Below are positions 16,328 to 24,124 of a stretch of 37,297 nucleotides of DNA, in pieces. The notes beneath the pieces were generated by a model. The model was not told the origin of the DNA. It saw only the letters and a program-made list of their open reading frames with translations, and made no database searches. The stretch spans positions 1 through 37,297 of the forward strand of contig NZ_FNFB01000044.1 of assembly GCF_900100395.1 (NCBI RefSeq), written 5' to 3'. The position numbers were made by a program, and so were the translations under genes. Position 1 is the first letter of the stretch, and each line of letters begins with the position of its first letter. This DNA is from Nonomuraea maritima (GTDB lineage Bacteria > Actinomycetota > Actinomycetes > Streptosporangiales > Streptosporangiaceae).

Positions 16328-16331
16328 CGTC

Positions 16332-16403
16332 GCCGCAGAGGTCGAACAGGTGAGGCAGCCGGCTTCCAACCGGCAGGACGGGGTTCGAGTCCCCGCTGCG
16401 GCT
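16332..16403 (+). tRNA. tRNA-Gly(TCC)
   Basis: Acceptor GCCGCAG/CTGCGGC, anticodon stem GCCGG/CCGGC with loop CTTCCAA (anticodon TCC), and T stem CGGGG/CCCCG are all perfect. The discriminator is T as expected for Gly. The D stem has three pairs. No CCA is encoded. It lies 4 bp after tRNA-Ala. Confidence 0.85.
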
Positions 16404-16409
16404 CTCCAC

Positions 16410-16485
16410 GCGTCCGTAGCCCAACGGGAGAGGCACCGGTTTCAGGAACCGGGTGGTGCGGGTTCGAATCCCGCCGGACGTACCA
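16410..16485 (+). tRNA. tRNA with CAG anticodon (Leu by anticodon), short variable loop, encoded CCA
   Basis: The acceptor GCGTCCG/CGGACGT pairs with a terminal G:U. The anticodon stem CCGGT/ACCGG encloses TTCAGGA, giving anticodon CAG, and the T stem GCGGG/CCCGC is perfect. Discriminator A is followed by an encoded CCA, the only one in this array. The variable loop has just five bases (GTGGT), whereas bacterial tRNA-Leu normally has a long variable arm, so this is a class I tRNA carrying a leucine anticodon. Confidence 0.72.
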
Positions 16486-16486
16486 G

Positions 16487-16559
16487 GCCCCGTTCGTCCA
16501 GTGGTCAGGACACCCGGCTTTCACCCGGGAGATCGCCGGTTCGAATCCGGTACGGGGTA
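16487..16559 (+). tRNA. tRNA-Glu(TTC)
   Basis: Acceptor GCCCCGT/ACGGGGT (terminal G:U), anticodon stem CCCGG/CCGGG with loop CTTTCAC (anticodon TTC), and T stem GCCGG/CCGGT (one G:U) are seen. The body looks like an ordinary bacterial tRNA-Glu. It begins 1 bp after the preceding CCA. Confidence 0.85.
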
Positions 16560-16560
16560 C

Positions 16561-16636
16561 GGCCCCATAGCTCAATGGATCAGAGCGCCGGCCTACGAAG
16601 CCGGGTCCGTCGCAGGTTCGAGTCCTGCTGGGGCTA
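16561..16636 (+). tRNA. tRNA-Arg(ACG)
   Basis: Acceptor GGCCCCA/TGGGGCT, a canonical D arm (TAGCTCAATGGATCAGAGC), anticodon stem CCGGC/GCCGG with loop CTACGAA (anticodon ACG) and T stem GCAGG/CCTGC are all intact. The first A of the anticodon would be edited to inosine by TadA. It starts 1 bp after tRNA-Glu. Confidence 0.87.
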
Positions 16637-16642
16637 CGTCAT

Positions 16643-16723
16643 GCGCGAGCTGGGCACGTGGTGAGCCCACCCGGCTGTAAACCGGACGCTTCGGCTGTGG
16701 CGGTTCGACTCCGTCCTCGCGCA
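16643..16723 (+). tRNA. tRNA-Tyr(GTA)
   Basis: Acceptor GCGCGAG/CTCGCGC is perfect. The anticodon loop CTGTAAA gives GTA with a four-pair stem (the fifth is C:A). A long variable arm of about 13 bases with a central TTCG is present, as expected for bacterial tRNA-Tyr. The T stem GGCGG/CCGTC has one G:U. Discriminator A, no encoded CCA. Confidence 0.82.
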
Positions 16724-16741
16724 CTGCCTCTGTCGAGGCTT

Positions 16742-16811
16742 GGCGCAGTTCGCCGGTGCGGAGGTCGGCCTGCAAAGCCGATCCGTGCGAGTTCGACTCT
16801 CGCCTGCGTCT
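16742..16811 (+). tRNA. tRNA-Cys(GCA)
   Basis: Acceptor GGCGCAG/CTGCGTC (one G:U), anticodon stem TCGGC/GCCGA with loop CTGCAAA (anticodon GCA), and T stem GCGAG/CTCGC are seen. The discriminator is T, the identity base for cysteinyl-tRNA synthetase. It is the last gene of the array. Confidence 0.85.
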
Positions 16812-16887
16812 CGAAGGGCGTTTTCCGCTCGGGCTCCCGCCACCCGAATCACACAGCTGTCCGGCTCGTGCGCGAGCGCACGCGGTC

Positions 16888-17802
16888 TCATTCCCGCTCC
16901 GCGGCGCTTCCGATCTCGTCCCGCATGGCTTGGAGCATGGCCCGAGCGGCAGCTGACGCGTCCGCGGCCGTGACCATCACGGTCTCTCTCCTGAGTACGA
17001 GGGCTGGGTCCTCCACGCGCAGCCACTTCACACCGTGCGGGACGGTTTCCGCCGCCAGTCCGGGCAGGACTGAGACGCCCAGTCCGGCGGCGACGAGCCC
17101 CAGGCGTGTCTGCCAGCCGCGGGTCTCGTAGGCCACCCGCGGACTCTCCAGGGTCGGCCAGGCACCGAACTGCGGTTCGCCTTCTCCGCCTGCTCCCACG
17201 ATCCACGCCTCTCGCGCGAGATCGGCGACGTGCACCTGGTCTCGTGACGCCAGCGGGTGATCGGTGCTGACGGCAACGCCGATACCGCGGCCAGTTTGTA
17301 CGACTTCGACGTGCAGCCCGGTGAAGTCGTAGTCGGGCAGACCTTCCCCGATCGCCACCACGGCCATCTCGATCCTCCCGGCGCGGAGGCGGCGTAGCTG
17401 TGCGGGGCTGCCCGCCTCCCACAAACCGACGGTGACGCCCGGGTGCGCCTTGTGGAGGCGCGCGATGGCTCGGGGCACCAGCGCGGCCGCCGCGGTCGGG
17501 TAGGCGCCGACGGCCAGGCGGCCCGCGATGCGGTCGCGGAGCCCGGCGATCTCCAGCTCCGCCGCCTCGACGTGCGCGAGCATGTGGCGCGCGTGCCGCA
17601 GCAGGACCTCACCGGACTGAGTCGGCCGGACGCCGCGAGCCTGCCGCTCGAACAGCGGGGCGCCCACGGCGGCCTCCGTGGCGATGATCTGGCGGGAGAC
17701 CGCGGACTGCGTGTAGCCGAGCGCCTCGGCCGCCGCGGTGAAAGAACCGCGCTGAGCGACTTCGAGTGTGACCCTCAGGCCCGTCAGCGTCAGTTCCGGC
17801 AT
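16888..17802 (-). CDS. LysR-family transcriptional regulator
   Basis: This 304-residue regulator has an N-terminal winged HTH (ELTLTGLRVTLEVAQRGSFT, then AAEALGYTQSAVSRQI) and a two-lobed ligand-binding domain beginning near residue 90 (GRLAVGAYPTAAAALVPRAI). ATG 17802 places the HTH at the very N-terminus, as usual. It follows the SDR gene at 17876 by 73 bp on the same strand. LysR genes often sit beside their targets, so regulation of that SDR is likely. Its 3' end faces the tRNA array. Confidence 0.88.
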   Translation of the reverse strand: MPELTLTGLRVTLEVAQRGSFTAAAEALGYTQSAVSRQIIATEAAVGAPLFERQARGVRPTQSGEVLLRHARHMLAHVEAAELEIAGLRDRIAGRLAVGAYPTAAAALVPRAIARLHKAHPGVTVGLWEAGSPAQLRRLRAGRIEMAVVAIGEGLPDYDFTGLHVEVVQTGRGIGVAVSTDHPLASRDQVHVADLAREAWIVGAGGEGEPQFGAWPTLESPRVAYETRGWQTRLGLVAAGLGVSVLPGLAAETVPHGVKWLRVEDPALVLRRETVMVTAADASAAARAMLQAMRDEIGSAAERE

Positions 17803-17875
17803 GGCCCGACGATATGCGTGAGACATGGGGGCGGCAAAGTACGGCCTTGTCGGTTCCTTGCCGGCGTGCTGCGTA

Positions 17876-18709
17876 TCAGGCGCTGCGCGGGGCCGGGTAC
17901 TCGGCGTCCGCGGCGTAGGCGGCCTCCCGCCGGCTTTCCAGGGACGCGAGGCGACCACGCACCGTGGACGTGACGGCCTCGTACGCGTCGGAGTTCAGCA
18001 ACAGGCGCAGCGGCGGGTTGTCGGACAGGGCGGCTTCGATCGTGGCGTGGGCGACGCCGGACTGGCTGGCAACCATGTCCTCGACCGGGGGCAGGGCCGC
18101 GTCGGCCGGGCCGCCGCGGTACGGCTCGCTGAGCGGGACTCGCGCCGCCGTGTCGTAGAAGCTCGTACGTACCATGCCGGGCTCCACGAGCATCGTCTTG
18201 ATCCCGAACGGCTCGATCTCGGCCGCCAGCGCCTCGAAGTAGCCCTCCACTCCCCACTTGGTGGCGTGGTAGATCGCGAAGCCGGGGAAGGTGATGTGGC
18301 CGCCCATGCTCGACATCTGGACGAAAACGCCCCCGCCTTGTGCGCGAAGGTGCGGGACGGCACGGCGGACGAGCTGGATCGAGCCGGTGAGATTCGTGGC
18401 GATCATTCTCTCGACCTGCTCGTCGGTCAGGTCCTCGCCGGCGCCGAACACGCCGAGGCCGGCGTTCGAGACGACGACGTCGATGCGCTCGTTCTCGGCG
18501 AACGCCCGCGCCATCACGTCTTCGATCTGGGCGCTGTCCGTCACGTCCAGGCGTGCGCGCCACAGCCGGTCGCCGAACTTCTCGGCGAGGTCGTCGAGCT
18601 GCTCGGGGCGGCGCAGTGTGGCGGCGACGCGGTCGCCGCGTGCCAGGGCTTGTTCGGTGATCTCACGGCCGATGCCGCGGGACGCTCCGGTGATGAGCCA
18701 GGTGGTCAT
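17876..18709 (-). CDS. Short-chain dehydrogenase/reductase
   Basis: This 277-residue classical SDR has TGASRGIG, the SNAGLGVFG segment and catalytic YHATKWG. An Arg-rich stretch after the second strand (AATLRRPEQL) favours NADP(H). ATG 18709 is preceded by AGGAG. The substrate is unknown. It is paired with a LysR regulator downstream, and an inverted repeat lies about 100 bp upstream of its start. Confidence 0.87.
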   Translation of the reverse strand: MTTWLITGASRGIGREITEQALARGDRVAATLRRPEQLDDLAEKFGDRLWRARLDVTDSAQIEDVMARAFAENERIDVVVSNAGLGVFGAGEDLTDEQVERMIATNLTGSIQLVRRAVPHLRAQGGGVFVQMSSMGGHITFPGFAIYHATKWGVEGYFEALAAEIEPFGIKTMLVEPGMVRTSFYDTAARVPLSEPYRGGPADAALPPVEDMVASQSGVAHATIEAALSDNPPLRLLLNSDAYEAVTSTVRGRLASLESRREAAYAADAEYPAPRSA

Positions 18710-18803
18710 GGGGTTTTTCTCCTGTGATGGGTCGTGTTGGTAGCGCCGGGTTCCCCCCTTGGCTGCTGTGGGGGGCATCCTCCAGGATGCCTTCACCCTT
18801 CTC

Positions 18804-18828
18804 ATGCGAACAAGCGATGGTTTCGCAT
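18804..18828. promoter_or_regulatory. Inverted repeat upstream of the SDR-LysR pair
   Basis: ATGCGAA-N11-TTCGCAT has perfect 7-bp arms. A second weaker repeat, ATGC-N7-GCAT (18836-18850), follows. They lie 95-140 bp before the SDR start, in the range used by LysR sites. In the rest of the 18710-19173 gap I see no gene. Confidence 0.45.
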
Positions 18829-19173
18829 CTCAGACATGCTTGATACGCATGACACAGGAGCGGGACCTGGGAAAGCGTCCGCGTAGGCTGTTGTGCGCAT
18901 TTCCAGGCCCGTGCTCCGCCCGTCGGCGCAAGAGATCACGGCTCGGCCGTTCCCCGGCGCCAAGCCCTCGCGTAGAGGTCACGAGCTCGCAATGGGGCAG
19001 CCGAGGTCGTCTTCACCCCGGCGGAGAGCGTCCCCCATCAGCGGATGAGCGAGGGCCAAGACGACGTGAAAAAACCTGGAACCAGACGACGGGCTCCGGC
19101 GGAGTAGTGGCAGAGGGTGCGAGGGCACCCGTGAGAGGACCCATCCCATGCACGTACGCCACGAGGGCCGCGA

Positions 19174-19746
19174 GTGGTGACAGCTGTCCAGACGTCCCCT
19201 CCTATGGGTGACGCCGCGCTCATCCGCGAGTCGCTGGCCACGCCCGAGTGCTTCGCCGGACTGTTCGACCGGCACGCCGACGAGATCCACCGCTACGCGG
19301 CGCGCCGGCTCGGCCCCGAGGGCAGCACCCTGGCCGACGACGTGACGGCCGAGACGTTCCTCGTCGCTTTCCGCAAACGGACGCGCTACGACCAGAGCCG
19401 GGCCGACGCCCGTCCGTGGCTGTACGGCATCGCCTCGAACCTGATCTCCGGTCACCACCGCTCCGAGGTCCGGCGGCTCAAGGCACTGGCCCGCTACGAC
19501 CGCGAGGAGGACGCCGGGTTCGAGGAACGCAGCATGGAGCGGGTCACCGCCTACCAATTGCGGCCACGCCTGGCCGCCGCGCTCGCCGGGCTCCGGCCCG
19601 CCGAGCGTGACCTGCTGCTGCTCGTCGCGTGGGCCGAGCTCAGCTACGAGCAGGCCGCCGAGGCGCTCGGCGTGCCCGTCGGGACGGTCAGGTCCCGGCT
19701 GTCCCGCACCAAGGACAAGCTCCGCCGCCGCCTGGCGGACAAGTGA
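19174..19746 (+). CDS. ECF-type RNA polymerase sigma factor
   Basis: This 190-residue sigma factor carries region 2 (CFAGLFDRHADEIHRYAARR, then DVTAETFLVAFRKR) and region 4 (SYEQAAEALGVPVGTVRSRL). There is no region 3 and no fused C-terminal domain. It starts at GTG 19174 or GTG 19177 behind a GAGGG. The next gene, a CU044_5270-type membrane protein 17 bp away, is the usual partner of this sigma class in actinomycetes and may act as its anti-sigma factor; that is inferred from the gene pairing. Target promoters are unknown. Confidence 0.9.
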   Translation: MVTAVQTSPPMGDAALIRESLATPECFAGLFDRHADEIHRYAARRLGPEGSTLADDVTAETFLVAFRKRTRYDQSRADARPWLYGIASNLISGHHRSEVRRLKALARYDREEDAGFEERSMERVTAYQLRPRLAAALAGLRPAERDLLLLVAWAELSYEQAAEALGVPVGTVRSRLSRTKDKLRRRLADK

Positions 19747-19763
19747 ACTTCCAGGGAGAACAG

Positions 19764-20846
19764 ATGGACGACATCGACAACGTGGTGAGGGACGCCCGTC
19801 CCGAAGCCGCGCCGTACGACGGCCATGCCAGATCGGCCGCCAGGGCCCGGCTGCTCCAGGCCGGCACGGTACGGCACGGCGGCGTGCGGCCGACGCGCAC
19901 CCGCCGCACGCGTTTCATGGTCGCCGTCGGGGCGCTGGCCGTCGCGGCGACCGCGGTGGTCGTCGTGGGCAGGCTCGACGGCGCTCCCCCGGCCGTGGAC
20001 CACGGTCCCGCGGTCGTGGCGCTCCCCGTGATCGCCCCGGTGTCCGCGACCGAGGTGCTCGGCCGGGCGGCGTCCGCGGCCAAGGGCTCCGGCGAGGCGG
20101 ACCCGCGGGACGACCAGTTCGTGAAGGTCGAGTCGCAGACCATGTACCAGTGGTCCAGCCCGGAGGCCCGCTACCTGTACCGCACGCGGCGCACCATCTG
20201 GCAGTCGGCCGACGGCCGCCACGCGGGCGCTCTGAAGATCGAGCACCTGGCGCCGCGCCCCTACCCCGGCCGGCCGCTTCCCGAGCAGGCCACGAGGGAC
20301 ACCGGGGAGACGAGCTGGAACCTGCTGCCCGCCTGCGACCTCGGCCCCGAGGACAACTGGTTCACCTACGCGTCGCTGAAGAAGTTGCCGGCCGACGCCG
20401 CGGGCATGCACGACTACCTGTACGGCAGGGCCGGGGAGAAGGCGAAGCTCGCGTCCGGCAAGAACTCGTCGGTCGACGACATCGCCTGGACCATGGTGGG
20501 CGACATGCTGAGGGAGACCGCCATCCCCGCCGCCCAGCGCGCCGCGCTCTTCGAGGCGGCGAAGTCGATCCCCGGCACCACCGTGACCGAGGACGCGACC
20601 GACGCCGCCGACCGTAGCGGCATCGGTGTCGGCCGGGTCCTCGACGGTGTCAGGAATGACCTGATCTTCCAGCCGGACACCTACGCCTACCTCGGCGAGC
20701 GCGGTGTCGTGGTGGACGCGGACGAGGCGAAGGCCCCCGTGGGCAGCCTGGTCGCCTCCACGGCCCAGCTCAGCGTGTCGGTCGCCGACAAGGCTCCCGA
20801 CGTCGACGACCCGGCCTCCACCTGCGCTCCCCCCGGCAACGCCTGA
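19764..20846 (+). CDS. CU044_5270-type membrane-anchored protein
   Basis: This encodes 360 residues: a short cytoplasmic N-terminus, one membrane helix at about 50-70 (FMVAVGALAVAATAVVVVGR) and a large extracytoplasmic domain with phrases such as QSADGRHAG and LPACDLGPEDNW. Two cysteines may pair. The family is typically encoded directly behind ECF sigma genes. A role in holding or sensing for the sigma factor is inferred from that pairing. ATG 19764 has AGGGAGA at good spacing. Confidence 0.78.
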   Translation: MDDIDNVVRDARPEAAPYDGHARSAARARLLQAGTVRHGGVRPTRTRRTRFMVAVGALAVAATAVVVVGRLDGAPPAVDHGPAVVALPVIAPVSATEVLGRAASAAKGSGEADPRDDQFVKVESQTMYQWSSPEARYLYRTRRTIWQSADGRHAGALKIEHLAPRPYPGRPLPEQATRDTGETSWNLLPACDLGPEDNWFTYASLKKLPADAAGMHDYLYGRAGEKAKLASGKNSSVDDIAWTMVGDMLRETAIPAAQRAALFEAAKSIPGTTVTEDATDAADRSGIGVGRVLDGVRNDLIFQPDTYAYLGERGVVVDADEAKAPVGSLVASTAQLSVSVADKAPDVDDPASTCAPPGNA

Positions 20847-20920
20847 ACCACGGCTGAGAGGACGTCCAGCGCGGTGCGGGTTCATCCGGGCGCAGGGAGG
20901 GCGGCGTTGCGAGATCACCT

Positions 20921-21886
20921 TCAGTCGTAGAGCGTCGCCATGGTCCGTGCCGATGCGGCGATGCGCTCCCGAAGCTCCGGCGGTGCGAGCACCTCCACCT
21001 CCGGGCCGAGCCGCAGCAGCTCTGCCTCCGCGTGGGTGAGGCTCTCGATGGGGATGACGGCCCGGCGCCAGCCGCCGGGTTCCGGTTCTCCCTGGTTCAC
21101 GCCATCGAGCACCGCCTGCGCAGCGACGTCCTGGAGGCGAGTGATGCCGACCGGTGAGATTCGTATCTCCGCTTCGCCCTGCCACAGTCGCTCCTGCAGC
21201 CGCGCCGTATGGGCCTGCCAGTGACGAGCCAGGTCGAAACGGACCGGTGGGTCGAACACCTCTTCCAGCACCTCCAGGTCAAGGATCTGCCCGATCCGGT
21301 AGGTACGCAGGTCATCGCCGGAACGGGCCACGGTGTACCAGCGGCCGGCCTTGAGCACGATCCCGTACGGCTCCAGACGCCGCTCGACCACCTCCGGGGC
21401 ATGCCACCGGCGGTAGCGCACGCGGACGGCCCGCCGCTCCCACACCGCTGCCGCCACCGCGGGAAGATGCGGCACCTCGTCCGCCTGCCGATACCAGCCA
21501 GGGGCGTCGAGGTGGAAGCACTCACGGATCCGCCGCACCTGGCCCTGCAGCGCGATCGGCAGGGCGGCCTCGAGCTTGAGCTCGGCCGCCGCCAGGGCCG
21601 AGCCCAGCCCCAGCTCGGCCGCCGGCCCGGGGAGACCGGCCAGGAACAGGGTCTGCGCTTCGGCCGTGGTCAGCCCGGTCAGCCGTGTGCGGTAGCCGTC
21701 GAGCAGCGCGTACCCGCCCGCGTGCCCCGCCTCTCCGTAGACGGGCACGCCCGCCGCGATCAGCGCCTGCACATCCCGGTACACCGTACGCACCGACACC
21801 TCGAGCGCCGCCGCCAACTCATCGGCGGTCATCCGACCGCGGTTCTGCAGCAGGAGAAGAAGCGAGAGGAGTCGATCGGCGCGCAT
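20921..21886 (-). CDS. HTH-WYL domain transcriptional regulator (YafY-like)
   Basis: This encodes 321 residues with an N-terminal HTH_11 (RADRLLSLLLLLQNRGRMTA, VSVRTVYRDVQAL) and a central WYL domain with its signature in LKAGRWYTVARSG. A C-terminal WCX-like region follows. WYL proteins bind nucleic-acid or nucleotide ligands and regulate genes. It is divergent from the DUF1579-like gene and a long palindrome lies between them, so it most likely controls both genes. Confidence 0.87.
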   Translation of the reverse strand: MRADRLLSLLLLLQNRGRMTADELAAALEVSVRTVYRDVQALIAAGVPVYGEAGHAGGYALLDGYRTRLTGLTTAEAQTLFLAGLPGPAAELGLGSALAAAELKLEAALPIALQGQVRRIRECFHLDAPGWYRQADEVPHLPAVAAAVWERRAVRVRYRRWHAPEVVERRLEPYGIVLKAGRWYTVARSGDDLRTYRIGQILDLEVLEEVFDPPVRFDLARHWQAHTARLQERLWQGEAEIRISPVGITRLQDVAAQAVLDGVNQGEPEPGGWRRAVIPIESLTHAEAELLRLGPEVEVLAPPELRERIAASARTMATLYD

Positions 21887-21902
21887 GGCCGCAAATTTAC
21901 GG

Positions 21903-21935
21903 CCGGTCCACTGACACAGGATGTCAGGGGACCGG
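21903..21935. promoter_or_regulatory. Long palindromic operator in WYL/DUF1579 intergenic region
   Basis: CCGGTCCACTGACA and TGTCAGGGGACCGG are inverted copies with one mismatch around the 5-base centre CAGGA. The repeat occupies half of the 65-bp divergent promoter region, so a dimeric regulator bound here would control both directions. Confidence 0.7.
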
Positions 21936-21951
21936 TTCTAGCGTCTGCGGC

Positions 21952-22425
21952 ATGACGAACAACGGCTTCGCGTTCTTCACCGGCACCTACGACGTCGCCA
22001 ACCGCTGGCGCAAGGACTTCCTCGACCCGACGGAAGGTGACGACCGTTGGGAGGAGTTCCCCGGTGTCACCCGCGCCTCTAGCCACTTCGACGGCGCCGC
22101 CAGCTTCGACGAGATCGAGTTCCCGACCAAGGGCTTCGCAGGGTTGACCCTGCGACTGTTCGACCCGGCGACCGAACAGTGGTCGCTGTACTGGGGCAGC
22201 AAGCGCACCGGCACCCTCTTCCCGCCCGTCACCGGCAGCTTCGGCGAGGACGGCACCGGCGTTTTCCACGGCGACGACGAACATGACGGCCGCAAGGTCA
22301 AGGTGCGCTTCATCTGGTCCGGCATCACCGCCGACCGCGCCCACTGGGAGCAGGCGTTCTCCCTCGACGACGGGCAGACCTGGCTCACCAACTGGCACAT
22401 GGACATGACCCGGCGCACGGCATAG
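21952..22425 (+). CDS. DUF1579-like small beta-barrel protein
   Basis: This encodes 157 residues, soluble and without a signal peptide. Repeated strand-like segments (FAFFTGTYDVANRWRKDFL, GLTLRLFDPATEQWSLYW, WEQAFSLDDGQTWLTNW) recall the DUF1579/calycin-like proteins found next to YafY-type regulators. The function is unknown, and the family name is my best match rather than certain. The gene is short-leadered: the long operator ends 16 bp before its ATG. Confidence 0.6.
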   Translation: MTNNGFAFFTGTYDVANRWRKDFLDPTEGDDRWEEFPGVTRASSHFDGAASFDEIEFPTKGFAGLTLRLFDPATEQWSLYWGSKRTGTLFPPVTGSFGEDGTGVFHGDDEHDGRKVKVRFIWSGITADRAHWEQAFSLDDGQTWLTNWHMDMTRRTA

Positions 22426-22475
22426 ACGTGCCATCGCCAGCGGCGGCGCCGGACGCGGCGTTGACCCCGCGAGCG

Positions 22476-22498
22476 GCCCGGCTCGTGCGGAGCCGGGC
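22476..22498. terminator. Bidirectional terminator between convergent genes
   Basis: GCCCGGCTC-GTGCG-GAGCCGGGC is a perfect 9-bp stem with a 5-base loop. It sits between the ends of the DUF1579-like gene (+) and the TetR gene (-). Confidence 0.65.
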
Positions 22499-22544
22499 GC
22501 CGCTCCGCCGGCGGCATCCTTCAAGGCTTCCGGCCGGTGGGCGG

Positions 22545-23090
22545 CTATGGCTCCTGGCGAGCCGTGGCGCGCAGGCCGTCGAGGACGACCGTGGTCAGCG
22601 GGCCGTCGAAGCGCGAGGCGGGACGGCAGACGGTGGCGTACAGCACGTCCACGGCCTGCTCGGGGGTGAGGTCGCGGCGCATCGAGCCCTCCTGCTGCGC
22701 CCGCCCGGCGATCTCCGCCAGCAGCTCGCCGACCTCGTCCCAGAGCTTCGCGCAGGACGGCGGCACCGCCGCCGACCCGGCGAGCGACACGATCAGCGAC
22801 AGCGGTTGCCAGGCGCAGTAGTTCATCACGTCGAGCAGCAGCGCCCAGTACGTCTCCGGCCGCTCCTCCAGACGGCCGCGGATGTGCGTCCGCAGCCCCT
22901 CCAGCGTGATCTCCGCCAGCTCCTCCACCATGGCCCTGCGATCGGGGAAGTGGCGGTAGAGGGTGCCGACGCCCAGGCCGGCGGTCTGGGCGATCTCCTC
23001 CATCGAGACACCGGGCCCGCGCTCGGTGAACAGCTCCAGCGCCGTCATCAGGATGCGCTCGCGATTGCGCCGCGCATCGGCCCGCATCAT
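22545..23090 (-). CDS. TetR-family regulator divergent to LLM oxidoreductase
   Basis: This 181-residue repressor has an HTH (ADARRNRERILMTALELFTE, then MEEIAQTAGLGVGTLYRHFP) and a ligand domain typical of SbtR-like TetRs (WALLLDVMNYCAWQP). It is transcribed away from the LLM oxidoreductase gene at 23182, and a perfect palindrome lies between the two starts. It probably represses both until a ligand binds. Confidence 0.87.
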   Translation of the reverse strand: MMRADARRNRERILMTALELFTERGPGVSMEEIAQTAGLGVGTLYRHFPDRRAMVEELAEITLEGLRTHIRGRLEERPETYWALLLDVMNYCAWQPLSLIVSLAGSAAVPPSCAKLWDEVGELLAEIAGRAQQEGSMRRDLTPEQAVDVLYATVCRPASRFDGPLTTVVLDGLRATARQEP

Positions 23091-23108
23091 CTGTTCATCC
23101 CCTCAACG

Positions 23109-23123
23109 TGAATCCTGGATTCA
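23109..23123. promoter_or_regulatory. Perfect 15-bp palindrome between TetR and LLM genes
   Basis: TGAATCC-T-GGATTCA is a perfect palindrome, 18 bp before the TetR start and about 59 bp before the LLM start. Its shape and place fit a TetR operator. Confidence 0.65.
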
Positions 23124-23181
23124 GGTTAGTGTACCGTCCAAGAACGGAACCGGAATCTCCTCTTCACTTTAGGATGCCGAC

Positions 23182-24075
23182 ATGAAACTGGGCATCGCCC
23201 TGGCCACCGGCGGCGCAGACCTGGAAACCCTGCTGGAGCAGGTGGGCATCGCCCGCAAGGCCGGGTTCGAGAGCGCCTTCTTCAACCAATACGCCTCGCT
23301 CGACGCGATCAGCGTGGCGGGCCTGGCCGGCCGGCTGAACCCCGGCATGGAGGTGGGCACCGGCGTGGCCATCACCTACGCCAGGCACCCGTACGCGATG
23401 GCCGAGCAGGCCCTCGCCGCGAACGCCATCAGCGGTGGCACCTTCACCCTCGGCCTGGGCCCGAGCCACAAGCATTTCGTGGAGGCCATGTACGGGGTGC
23501 CGTACGACCGCCCGGCCGTCCACGTCCGCGAATACCTCACCGCCCTGCGCCCGCTGCTGCGCGGCGAGCCCGTCGACTTCCAAGGCGAGACGCTGTCGGT
23601 CACCGGCCAGATCCCCGCGCCCGGCGCCGAGCCCCCGCCCGTGCTCATCGCCGCGCTCGGCCCCGTGATGCTGCGCGTCGCCGGCGAGCTGGCGGACGGC
23701 ACGATCCTCACCTGGGTGGGCGCCCCGCTCATCGGCGACTTCATCGCGCCCCGCATCACCGCCGCCGCCGAGGCGGCCGGACGGCCCGCGCCGCGCGTGG
23801 TCGCCTCCACCATGGTCTGCATCACCTCCGACCCCGACCGGGTGCGCGGCGAGCTCGAGGCGCAGATGGGCTTCACCGGCGACTTCGCCGCCTACCGCGC
23901 CGTGCTCGACCGGCAGGGCCTGTCGGGCGTGCACGAGCTGCTCATCGCCGGTGACGAGAGCGAGGTCGAGAAGGGCGTCGAGAGGTTCGCGTCGGCCGGC
24001 GCCACCGACCTGGCGATCATCCCGATCGGCACCCCGGAGGAGCAGGCCCGCACCTTCGCGTTCTTCAGCCGCTGA
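23182..24075 (+). CDS. LLM-class F420-dependent oxidoreductase (TIGR03564-like)
   Basis: This 297-residue luciferase-like flavin/F420 enzyme has GIALATGGADLETLLEQ, the block GTGVAITYARHPYAMAEQAL, SGGTFTLGLGPSHKHFVEAM and a C-terminal LLIAGDESEVEKGVERFA. These match the TIGR03564 subgroup as I know it. The substrate is unknown. It is the likely target of the divergent TetR regulator. It lies at the edge of the arsenic island, but nothing ties it to arsenic. Confidence 0.85.
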   Translation: MKLGIALATGGADLETLLEQVGIARKAGFESAFFNQYASLDAISVAGLAGRLNPGMEVGTGVAITYARHPYAMAEQALAANAISGGTFTLGLGPSHKHFVEAMYGVPYDRPAVHVREYLTALRPLLRGEPVDFQGETLSVTGQIPAPGAEPPPVLIAALGPVMLRVAGELADGTILTWVGAPLIGDFIAPRITAAAEAAGRPAPRVVASTMVCITSDPDRVRGELEAQMGFTGDFAAYRAVLDRQGLSGVHELLIAGDESEVEKGVERFASAGATDLAIIPIGTPEEQARTFAFFSR

Positions 24076-24124
24076 TCGTCCGCACGGACGCAGGCTCACC
24101 TCATGGCAGCCCTCCGGTGTGCCT

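Noticed and set aside
19020..19173. Self-regulated ECF promoter upstream of the sigma gene
   Set aside because: A GGAAC is present near 19078, but no matching -10 at proper spacing is convincing.
19644..21185. 513-codon minus-strand open frame
   Set aside because: Antisense to the sigma and CU044_5270-type genes, low-complexity composition.
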